Source of the DNA: Falciphora oryzae
Taxonomy: Eukaryota > Ascomycota > Sordariomycetes > Magnaporthales > Magnaporthaceae
DNA length: 64,000 nucleotides
Reading direction: 5' to 3'
Assembly (NCBI GenBank): GCA_000733355.1
Contig: JNVV01000001.1
Coordinates: forward strand, 3,692,278 to 3,756,277
The position numbers and the translations under genes are program-made. This document shows positions 9,780 through 19,736 of this stretch, piece after piece (the first letter of the stretch is position 1; every line of letters begins with the position of its first letter). The notes beneath the pieces are model-generated. The model did not search any database. It was not told the DNA's origin and saw only the letters and a list, made by a program, of their open reading frames with translations.

Positions 9780-12087
9780 ATGGGGAAGAAGAAGGATAGG
9801 ATAGCCTTCACGGCCAAGCTAACCAACGAGTTCTCCCAAACGCTAACCAACGGGCTCTCCAAAACGACATCACAGCTCATCCAAGACGACAAGCATCGAG
9901 ATCTACTCGATATCGTTGACAGGCTGCGACTGTGTGGAGTTAGCAACTATGTCGAGCTCCCACAGATCATTGTCTGCGGCAGTCAGTCCTCGGGCAAAAG
10001 CTCAACCCTGGAGTCCATATCGGGTGTGGCCTTCCCGACTGCCGAGGGACTCTGCACCCGCTTCGCCACTGAGCTGATTCTGCGTCGCTGCGCCGACGAT
10101 GAGCTGCCGCAGGTCAGCGTGCAGATTATTCCCGCCAAGTCTCGGACAGAGGAGGAGAAGGACGCGCTGGCGGCCTTTGGCGCCAAATCTAGCCACTTTG
10201 ATGATATTGGGGAGATCATCGAGGGCGCCAAGGTGGCCATGGGACTCACAGGTGTGGAGGGCGCTCGGAAGTTCTGCGACGATGTGCTTCGCATCGAGTG
10301 CTCCTCGCCTGACCAGCCCAATCTCACCATCGTCGATCTACCCGGTCTGTTCGGCGCAGCAGACAAGAACCAGTCCGACGACGATGCGTCAATGGTCCAA
10401 GAGCTGGTAACCTCCTACATGCGCCAGCGCCGCAGCATCATTTTGGCTGTTGTCAGCGCCGACGTTCCCTTCACCAACCAGCCTGTCACCAAATTCGCCA
10501 GGGAAATCGATCCCACCGGTGTCCGGACCCTTGGCCTCATCACCAAGCCCGATCGGCTGGACGAGGGCTCAGAGAGCGAGCGATACTATGTGGATCTTGC
10601 CCAGAACCGGAACGTCAAGCTCAAACTTGGCTGGCACGTCTTGCGGAACAGAGGTTACGACACCCGCAAAGAGACGGCCGAGGAGCGCGACACGCGCGAG
10701 CAGACCTTCTTTGCCGAGTCCGCCTGGCGGGACCTGGAGCCCTCGCAGCTTGGAGTCAAGGCATTGAGGGAGCGCCTCCGCGAGGTGCTATGGCACCAGA
10801 TCCAGGTGGAGATGCCTCGCGTGAAGTCGGACGTCGGTGGTGGCATTGCCGAGTGCAAATCGAAGCTGCTTCAGCTGGGAAAGGCCCGGGACACGCAAAA
10901 GGAGAAGCGAGACTATCTCATGCGAATCAGCACACAGCTTCACAAGGTCATCAAGGAGGCGATCGACGGCGTGTATGCCGATCGCTTCTTCGAGTCTCGG
11001 CCCGGGCAGACTGATGCATTTGACAGACGCCTCAGAGCCCATGTGCAGCTCATCCTTGACAGGTACGCCACTGAGATGAGTAAGAACGGCCACAAGCTTG
11101 AGATCGTCGAGGACGACGAGTCGCCCACTCGCGCTTCGTCCTTCATTATGAGGACCATCTATATCGACACGACAGTGCGCACGGCCATGGTTGAGGGTCG
11201 CGGCCGAGAGCTTCCTGGAAACTACAATCCTATGGTTGTGGGGGACCTGTTCAGCAGGCAGTGCAAGCCTTGGGAGGGCATCACGCAAAAGCTTGTCGAG
11301 GAGATCCACGGGGCCGCTCTCGCGACTTTCGACACCGCGCTCTCGGATATTTGCGATCAGAACACCAAGAGTCTTTTGATGACGCATCTTGTCCAGCGAG
11401 CCCTGCACTCTTTGCGTGACGAGCTGAAACAGAAGGTTGCTGACTTTCTCGAACCTCATCTTTCGGTCCATCCAATCACATACAACGACAATCTCATCTC
11501 GGTCGTGTGTGAAACACAGGCACGTCGATACAGGCGCTACTTCTACCAGTGTGTCAAGAAATCGGTTCTGGGACTCGACCTTGATAGTGCCATACCAAAT
11601 ACCTCTGTTTCATCACTCAGCGTAGCAACCGCTCTTCGGTTTATCAGGGCAGAGACAGAGCCCAATGTCGAAAACTACTCGGCCTCTCTGGCGGCAGACA
11701 CCGCGGCTGCCTATTACACTGTGGCATTGAAGAAATTCGTCGACGATATCAGCGTCAATGCTGTCGAGACGTCTCTTGTGCAGAAGCTTCCCGACGTGTA
11801 AGCATCGAGATCCCCACCCAGCACTTGAAATATCTGGCGGCAATCGTAGCACGAACTGACATCTCACTATGTTTTACAGCTTCTCGCCACAGGTCCTCTG
11901 GCAGCTCTGCTACGACGACCCTGATCGTATCGATATCCTCGGTGCCGAGAGCGAAAAGACGGTTAACGATCGGGCAGAGTTGAGCGAGAAGCTCCGAGTA
12001 CTTGAGGAAGGCCTCCGAGAACTGGATGCCTTCACGACTCGGTCAGAGCAGCGGCGCTCGCAAACCAGAGACCATGGCCACTACTAA
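9780..12087 (+). CDS. Dynamin-family GTPase
   Basis: Exons 9780-11797 and 11880-12087 encode 741 residues; donor GTAAGC, acceptor TTTTACAG, with the split Val codon restored in frame. G1 is GSQSSGKSS (residues 67-75), G3 is DLPG (186-189) and G4 is TKPD (255-258), the dynamin GTPase set. The middle/stalk region follows. The C-terminal exon supplies the start of a GTPase-effector-like helix (SPQVLWQLCYDDPDRI). There is no pleckstrin-homology or proline-rich domain, so it resembles the Mx/Vps1-like large GTPases with an N-terminal extension of about 60 residues that are multiplied in filamentous fungi, rather than Dnm1 or Vps1 themselves. Likely role is membrane remodelling by GTP-driven assembly; the membrane is not predictable. 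Confidence 0.9.
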
Positions 12088-12971
12088 CCCTACTCTTCAC
12101 TCGGAAGTTTTGAGGCGGCCAAAATCCCACGTCAACCGATCACTGCTTCTTTTGGAAGCTCGCCCGCTGCGAGTTTTGTGTCCTAATTTATGGTGGAAAA
12201 AGGAGGAAGGTTACGAAGGAGAAAGGAAATTCAAGGGATATTCGTGTAGGTTTTTTGAAGACAGTATCACGCCTTATTCTCTTCTTCTGTAATCAATTTC
12301 TCACTCAATAATCAGTTAAATACCATAAGAGACCTGCGGCTGTTATCTATAAATGCAGGTAGCTTGGACACAAATACTTTCACGTGCTCATTGTGCTTAT
12401 TTCTGTGACCCGGATTAATTAATTAACAGAACGAACAGGATATAATGTCTCAGCGCCATAACACTTCATGCAATAATAACTATTGGTACCTGACTCTCAC
12501 TTGATATTAAAGCTGCATCAAAATCCTTCAGTTAATGCAGACATTGTCGCTAGGGGCCTACGTAGAAAAAATGAATTTCAAAGTAGTGCTGGAATTTCAG
12601 CAACAATATCGCGCCATATTTGTCCTTTCTGTTGGATTGCACTGGCCTGTGCAGGCAATCGGCAGAGCCCAGAGAGAGTCGGATCCTCCGGTCCCGTGAT
12701 CTCTGATCACGGGATCCGAGGACCCGCAAGCCCGCGGAGGCTGGGAGCAGGGGAAGGGCCCTTTGGTGATCTGGATCATGTATATATAGCCTCCCTTCTG
12801 CTCTCTCTCTCTCTCTGGCAGATAGATTCCTTTCCTCTTCGTGCACAATAGATTATGATTCCTCTGATATAAGGGATCATTGTTCACCCTGTTTTGGAGA
12901 TCTCCGAGCCCACAGGAGTACATACTCCTACCAACACTTTCTTGACATGCGCCTTTCCTTTTTTTTCATCA
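12088..12971. other. Intergenic spacer with AT-rich patch
   Basis: Convergent 3' ends. 12280-12480 is AT-rich, including an AATTAATTAATTAAC run. A strong palindrome sits at 12681-12725 and a CT dinucleotide run near 12800. No gene seen. Confidence 0.55.
12681..12725. repeat. Imperfect 21-bp palindrome (hairpin)
   Basis: Arms 12681-12701 and 12705-12725 are inverted copies that differ at three positions around a 3-base loop (TCT); the inner 9 bp on each side, including CCCGTGATC/GATCACGGG, are perfect. Confidence 0.85.
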
Positions 12972-13988
12972 TTATCTCGAGGCCAAAAATCGCGGAGGTT
13001 CGCTCGGCGCGCTCGTATCGGTAGCCGAGACGCTGATGTCCTTGACCTGCGTGGCCCTGGAGCCCACCCCGTCTCGAGTATCTCCGTGGTCGGGGCGACT
13101 GCCGACCCCGCTGCGGCTGGTGGACGTTTCCTTGGTGGCCCCGCTCAGGCCCGAAATCATCTCGTATGGCCCCGAGCCGCCGGTCTCGCCGTCGTCCGCA
13201 CCGTCGCGCCGCCCCCGGGGGGCGGCCCCCGCATCGGCCGGGAGGGCGTCCCTACTGCCTCTCCGGCGCTGGCCTCCGTCGGGTCCGCAGCACCGGCTAA
13301 AGTAGAAGATGGGCGACATCATTGGGATGCAGGCCGCGATGAGGATGCAACTGCCTTCAGCCCTGGTAGCAGAGAATAAAAATATGAAGAATTAGAATGA
13401 GTCTCGGTTTGTGGCCTGCTCCCTTACTCGACAGTATACTTGCGAGTTGATGGGAACTAGTGCACGTACACTGTCCAGACGACCACTTCCGCAGCTTCGT
13501 CTTTGGTTACCGTAGGCATTTCCAGCCGCATGCCTCTGAATTAGCCGGAGACACCCGCTTGCAACCATGGCGAGTGACGAGTGAATCGGTAAATATCCGG
13601 GAAGGATTGGGGATTGGAGCAGGTCTATCGCCCCCTCCCGCCACTTACAGGTAAAGTCCAAGCTACCGAGCAAATGCAGGAGAGATATCTTGTATATGGC
13701 TATACCAGAAGCCCTGATGAGAACGTAAAAAAAATCGGATGGCAGAGAGGAAGCCCCTCGCGGAAGACAATCGTTAGCGCGCATCCCCAGCTCGACCGAG
13801 TGTTCGGCGGAGAGGAGTCCAAAACCACTTACACAACCCCGAGGCCTAACACAATGCTCAGGGTGACTCGCCTTTGCAAGCTCATAGTCCACAACCTTGC
13901 AAAAACGCTGGCCGGCCACAAAGCCTATAAACCACATGGAAAACGAAGGGTCAACTTTCAGCGAGCCCCATAAGTGAGGAGCTCTTGT

Positions 13989-14020
<32 letters not shown>

Positions 14021-14896
14021 GTGGTGGGGGTCTTCGTACAAAGTAAAGATCAGCCATCGCCGAGAAGGCTTGAGTGAGGCCACCGCTGTTAGCACTTTGC
14101 TCCTTCTCGTTTTTCTTTCTCAATCTCTACGCATCCAAGATTGCACATCAAGTGAAGCCGGAGAGTGGGAAAGGCACCAACGCGACAAGAGACCTACCCG
14201 AAGCGTAGTATGATACCCCGACAAGTATTTTCGGATCGAGGCAGTGTTTTTCGGTTATCGATATATCCCAAGAGGCGGAGATAGGCCGGCACTGGAGCAA
14301 ATACAACAAGCCGACAAGGAGAAAATTAAGGGTGGCCAGGGTCGAGATGGTCCACGAGGCGACCTTGGCGGCGCGGCCGGCGAACAGGATGCGGTTCAGC
14401 ATGGCGGCGAGTGCCATCTTGGGCACCCCGAGCATCAGGGTGCCCGGGATGGTGCCGACAACGAACCAGAGCTGCGAGGCGTACAGCTCAGCCGGCGTGA
14501 GGATGACCATGTGGCGCCCGTCGCCGTTCTGGATCGCCTTGACGATGGCCACCACGTGGGCCCATTCGAGGAGGAGCGCAAAGGCGATGATGTACTGTTT
14601 CATTGTTGTTCAGTTTTGTATTCGTGGACGCGTCAGCGGGGGATCACTTTCCACGGGCGTCTGTGGGAGAGGGAGGAGGAGGATGGGGCATGAAGGAGAA
14701 TCGGGATGCTTTTTTTGACAGGCATTGGAACCGTAGGACGCACATCGTCGATAAAGAGGTTCCCCTTGATGAAAATGCGCGTGTGGAAGCGCGACAAGAC
14801 AAAGAGGGTGGCGATGGCGGCCATACATAACGCTATGGCCATGACCTTCGGCCCGCGGCTCTCGGCCGCGAACTCCGGGGTGACTGCCGGATCCAT
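12972..14896 (-). CDS. Rhodopsin-domain integral membrane protein (Pth11/SAT5-like)
   Basis: Seven exons on the minus strand: 14896-14744, 14594-14198, 14068-14040, 13924-13833, 13713-13649, 13533-13470 and 13362-12972, giving 396 residues. All phases agree. The order matches the fungal seven-helix rhodopsin/Pth11-like family: an N-terminal helix, then RFHTRIFIKG and DDYIIAFALLLEWAH, LQCRPISASWD with the conserved Cys pair, SAFSAMADLYF, SLQRRVTLSIVLGLGVVASG, VVVWTVAEGSCILIAACIP, and a hydrophilic Ser/Gly/Arg-rich tail of about 100 residues. Function in signalling is not established for most members; CFEM and extracellular domains are absent. The third exon is only 29 nt and the intron after it carries a run of 30 A on the coding strand. 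At exon 6 the first AG would create a stop, so the AG three bases further on was used. Confidence 0.85.
13990..14019 (+). repeat. T30 homopolymer inside an intron
   Basis: Thirty T on the plus strand, A30 on the coding strand of the rhodopsin-domain gene, within the intron after its 29-nt exon. Confidence 0.9.
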
Positions 14897-16027
14897 TGGG
14901 GGCGCCGGCCGCTGGGTGAAATCGGGTCCCTTTGGCGAGTCTTCGTTGCCTCGCGCCGGGCAGGCCGGGACTTGCCCTCTCCTTTCTTCCTTCTATCTCT
15001 TGCCACCAGGGAGCGGAGGTGTTCGCCCGAAGTTATTACGGCCAGGCAGACATGCTCTCTTCCAGCCAGCACATAACGTTTAGGAAGTAGGTTTCGCCAG
15101 TCGGCATTGCTGATGTTGTAGTGAACCGCTGCAAATAAAGCGGGTTGCCAGAGAAAACCAATATGAACACTTTATGGTGAAGGACGAACGGGACAGGTGC
15201 GAGGTGGGATGGGGAGCCCCATGGTCTGGTTGGTCTACAGTGCCAGACGTAGGTTTATTTTTACCCGAGGCGAACACTCGACGGAAATGGAAGAGGGGCG
15301 GCATGGCCGGTCTTTCTGGTGAGAATACTGGGATACCGCCGTCAACCGAATCCGTCACCGACAACTCGCTCGGACCCCCTGATCGTCAACCCCTCTGCGA
15401 TAAGAGGTTCCCTCGCCCACGATAGAAAAAAAGAGCCCGCGATTCATGGCCCTCTTGTCGGTTACGTCGACGACGATAAACAACCTTAACAAAAGAGCAA
15501 GCTTACTTCTTTTCTCACTGTAAAAGAATTAATAACGTAGTAACTACGGCTAATATTAAAATATGGCCTAGTTAAAAATCGTGTTTTCCATTTCGATTCG
15601 CGAAAATACGGAGGGAAAAGAAGCTGGGCCGAAGTCACTTCTTTGTGCGGGTTCCCAACTGCGGCCCTGCTAAAGCTGAAAAAGGATTGAAGAAAGCTTA
15701 TGTGGGTAGGGGTATGTAGGCGTACATACATGAAGCTCAATGCTACCACCGGCCAAGACAGGCATATCCATGCCTGCCTGCCGGCCATTCGGGCGGGGGA
15801 AGCTGCCCGTGGTTTTTTCATGCTCGCTATTGAGCGGATTGTCCGTATATTCCTGCTGCTCATTCACATTGCCGCCACGTCGGAATCTCGCATCCCCACC
15901 CCGTTCTCACCAGACCAAGCACAACACGGGGACCATTACGGCAACAACCATACTTGAAAATACGTGCAGAATCGTCTTTGCGTATCATGATTATAATAAG
16001 ACGTCATTGATGGGCTTTCCAGGCTTG
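14897..16027. other. Intergenic spacer
   Basis: Promoter side of the rhodopsin-domain gene. 15480-15600 is AT-rich with small palindromes (CGTAGTAACTACG). Scattered short frames show no family signature. Confidence 0.5.
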
Positions 16028-17290
16028 CTAACAACTGCCGCCACTGCAGCTGAACCCCCCAGCTAAAAAAGCCAAGCGGCTCAACCGGCCGCTCGCACCA
16101 TTTCCCGAAAGGTGTCCGGGAGGACCACTCGCCCGAGCCGACGACCTCGGTGCACGGCCCGCCATCTCCGTGGTCGGCGGGGCCACAACCTCAATCGTGA
16201 GCGTCAGCGGCCCCTCATCCTCCCCCTCCAACCTCCAGGCCAGGGGGCCCTACTGTACGGCGTCAGGTGCGCTGCCCTCGCGGCCCGCGGCGCCCCAAGG
16301 CCAGGCGCCACCACTGCCGGCGAAGCGCGCGACCGCCTCCAGCCCGGCTCTAGCCCGCTCAGGCCCGCGAGACGCTCGACCACATGCGTTACGACGGCCC
16401 CGTACGCGTAATGGATGGAGCTCGTTATTCCGCCCGGGTTTACGCTGCCATCGGGCAGCATGCTATCCCTGCGCCTCCAGACTGTGACGCCTATTGAGAC
16501 CGCGGGTAAAGCTAGATCGGGTTTATGTCGCAAAGCACCATGATCCAGCCGGCGTCAGTGCCCGCTGCGGGCAAGCGCCTCGCAAATATAAGACATGCCC
16601 GCGAACCCGTCGCAACCCGGAAGCCGCTACGCCGCGCCAACTCCGCTAGCCGCTCGCCCGCCCGCGCCCGCCGCGCCTCACTGGGAAGCAGGTCTCGTCG
16701 GTTGCCACCTTAACGGTCGAGCTATCCGCCAACGCAACCTCGAACTGGGCCAGCAGCGCGGTCCGCGACCCCTAAATGTTCCTGCGGCCGCTTTCAAAGC
16801 TGAGGCTGTCGTTGAACCGGCCCTCGGCGGCCTTGACGCCGATGCAGTTGGGGCCAGCGCGCACGTGGTTGGTTGCGTCGTACGTCTGGTAGTCAAGCTG
16901 GCTATTACATGTTATCCAGCCAGGGACCATGAAGTAGTCGCCCACCCTCTTGCCGTGGATCTCGGCTACGTAAACGCCGTGGGAGGTAATATACAACCAA
17001 GCCAACCGAGCTGAGCCACCTACGCTAAAGGCTTTGCGGAAGGGGTTCTCGGGCTTGGGCGTATCTAGATCTTTGGCGGCCCATGGCGCGAAAACGAGGC
17101 CAGCGGCCCGGTCAACCCTTTCTGCCTCGGGAGAGCTTCCTGCTGCGGCTGGCTGCGGCTGGCTCCGGCAAATCGCTCTTACGTTGCGTGGGTCCCCGTG
17201 GAGCCCTGGGTGATATCTGTGGCCAAGAGGGTTCTGCTCCGGGTTCTTTGCAGGCTGAAGCCGCGCCAGCAACCCAGCCCCAGTGGACAC
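16028..17290 (-). pseudogene. Relic of alpha-L-rhamnosidase (GH78)
   Basis: Minus-strand frames keep recognisable pieces of a GH78 enzyme. The N-terminal beta domain is at about 17050-16770 (FRKAFSVGG, HGVYVAEIHGKRVGDYFMVP, YQTYDATNHVRAGPNCIGVK). A short continuation (ATDETCFPVR) lies near 16690. Then comes the C-terminal sequence (RDSMLPDGSVNPGGITSSI, LSGLEPGWRR) at about 16480-16340, and a last beta-sandwich stretch in another frame (LTLTIEVVAPPTTE) near 16180. Almost the whole catalytic (alpha/alpha)6 barrel between DETCFP and the SMLPDGSVNPG segment is missing, and the pieces are separated by frameshifts and stops. An intact enzyme releases terminal rhamnose from plant polysaccharides or flavonoid glycosides; this copy cannot. 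Confidence 0.75.
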
Positions 17291-17326
17291 GACTGCGGCT
17301 GTGCACCCTCCGAACAGGGCTCCGCC

Positions 17327-17437
17327 ATGCTGTCGACCTTTGCGCCTGTATTTCTGCTCGCGGCCCTTGCCCCGAGTCTCGCTGCTGGGTTCTGCCGACC
17401 CAAGTTACCATTCGGCAATGGATCCAGCAAAGCCTAA
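17327..17437 (+). other. Upstream ORF overlapping the Zn2Cys6 gene start
   Basis: A 36-codon frame (begins MLSTFAPVFLLAALAPSLA) runs over the ATG at 17418 in another frame. Its product looks like a signal peptide. It could be a translation-dampening uORF, a remnant of a secreted-protein gene, or chance. Confidence 0.3.
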
Positions 17438-19070
17438 GCAGTGTTGGGAATGTCGGCGACGACGGCTGGTGTGCGACTTCACCCGACCGAAATGCAGGAA
17501 ATGCCAGGTCAGGGGCGTCGACTGTCCCGGCTATGACCGTCACAAGCCCCTGAAATGGCTGCAGCCGCGACAAGTGAATTCCAAGGGCCGGGAAAAGGTG
17601 CTTTTGTCGCCCGTCCTCAAAGCTGCGGGCGAGGCGGAGATGAGTGCCGTTTTCGAGGCCATCGAGTACTGTAAGCGGCGCCGGGTTGAGGCAAGAGAAA
17701 GCATGCGCTGACCATAAGCTAATAGATAATGTGCATATTGCTCCGGATTTGGTAGCAACGGGCGCCGTCGGCACGGGAACCCCCTACTTCACGCCCTGTT
17801 CCACCGCTCTCTATCTACCCCGGTCCTTCACAGAGAGCTTTGTCTGCACCTCGCTCTGCCATCGCTTACTGCAGTCCGGTGCCGCACTTCAGTCAGACCA
17901 GCTTGCGTTGGCACGCAGACTCCAACGGCATCGCGGCGATGCCCTTCGAGCTTTAGCGGCCGACCTGGCCTCCCCGGAACATCAAACATCGGACTTGACC
18001 CTAGCGTCCGTAATCGTCCTTCTCCTTGTTGAGGTGAGTGTCATTCTCATCTGCAATCGAACGATGTATGGTTTCTAAGTCCGTCCGCAGATCCAGCAGT
18101 CCCGAGAGCCACCCGACTGGCGATACCACAGCAAAGCGGCGGCCGCCATGATGGAGCTGAAAGGCGGGCTGGCAGACCTCACCCTTTCCCGCCCCCACTT
18201 GCGGCACTTGCTCCGCTATTACGCCCTGTAGGTCACCGAATGGTTGCCACTGTTCTAGTTAGCTTGCTAATTAGCGTTACAAAAAGCATCGAAATAATTG
18301 GTAATACGACCTCGCCTTCGGTCGAAATCCACTCCGCCCGCGAGCAACTCGAGCTGGTCAGCCTGCTGCCAGTTCTGTATGGCAACGGCCTCCACACCTC
18401 CTTCCCATGCCCTCCGGATCTGCTCGTCGAGATTATCCGAATAAACCACCTGCGGTCCGTATTTTGGGGTGTTTCCGCGCCACGCGACACAGACCCGGCC
18501 TTGCTGCTTGAGGGAAAGCGTTCGGCCGCGCTGGACGTCTTGCGTCGCGTCAGGGGCTTTGCGGCCGACAAATGGGCCACCGAAGTCCTCGTTGCAATCA
18601 CGCCCGAATATCCCGCTTCACAAGCAGGTTTCAGTGGCTGGCGGGCCATTGCCTGTGTCTATCAATCGGCCATCGCCATCTACTGCATCGCATCACTCTT
18701 GCACCAGGACACCGAGCCCATTCTGATGAACGATCACCCCGGAAACTCTCACCATGCCGCCGTTCACGAGGCGTTCATCTACGCAAGGAAGTCGTGTGCC
18801 TCGGCTTTGCTGGCACATCTGCAGGAGGCTAGCAGGTGCACCCAGCTGCGTAAGCTGCTCGTTTGGCCGCTGGTCATCGCAGGCATAGAGGCCGAAGATG
18901 AGGCTGTGAAGCGGTTTGTGGTGGATGAGCTGCAGTGGATCAGCCACGCTCTCGGCACAGCTGCACCGCTGGTGGCCAAGGACCTGTTGGAGAAACGCGT
19001 GTGGGCGCATGAGTTGGGAAGAGGTAGCTGGGAGCGGGTGTTTGACCGTGCATATGCCGTTATCTTGTAG
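17418..19070 (+). CDS. Zn(2)Cys(6) transcription factor
   Basis: Exons 17418-17670, 17726-18033, 18091-18227 and 18287-19070 give 493 residues. The N-terminal binuclear zinc cluster is C9-x2-C12-x6-C19-x6-C26-x2-C29-x6-C36 with the basic run RRRRLVCD, followed by HKPLKW. Joining exons 1 and 2 restores AIEYYNVHIAPDLVATG, the start of the fungal-specific C-terminal regulatory domain (Fungal_trans_2 type), which continues to the end. It lies divergent from the decayed GH78 gene, so it may once have regulated it; this is inference. The last intron's acceptor (ACAAAAAG) is weak but is the one that keeps frame and family similarity. Confidence 0.85.
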
Positions 19071-19736
19071 TGACATGATGAAATTAGGATCAAGAGACAC
19101 AGACGGCCGGCCGAGCGTCCTTCAAGCTCTTGTCAACTCGCACCGCTTCCAGCTTTGGCCCGGAAACTGACAGCATATACACTTACGTATCAGTATGTAA
19201 CGTAGGAATCCTCGTGGACGGAAGTCGAAACATGGACCTCCTTGACTCTAACTACGTCGAGCGGGCCCGCGTCCCCGCCCGGCGGCCTCAACTGTCGTTT
19301 CTCATCAGACTCCTCCCGTATTATCTATCTATCTCCTTTCTTCGGATTGGTTGCGCTGGTTTGTACCAGAAGGGAGGACGCACGAAGCGAAAACGGGTCA
19401 CTGCCACAACAAGGGTCTTAGCGCATCCATGTCGATCATTTCTTGGCACCTTATTTTTCCTAAAAGGGAACCATCAGGACATCACATCTTCCACATGGCG
19501 ATATTGCTGCTTCAAACCTCCAATTATCCATCCAGCTAGGTAGAAACGCCGCGGCTCAAATTCTTGGATTCTTGGTAGCGCCTTCGCGTCTGAACGGCGG
19601 TATGCGGCATACACATTACCTGATCTTCCGGGGAAGATATAAAATGGCCTCGTCGTCCAGAACGAAAAGTGAAGAACAGAACACACATCATTAGGCACCC
19701 ACAGACAAGCATACCTACCTATTATTTCCAAGTAAA
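19071..19736. other. Intergenic spacer
   Basis: 3' UTR of the regulator and promoter of the deiminase-like gene. Contains a short TATC run near 19321. No gene seen. Confidence 0.5.
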
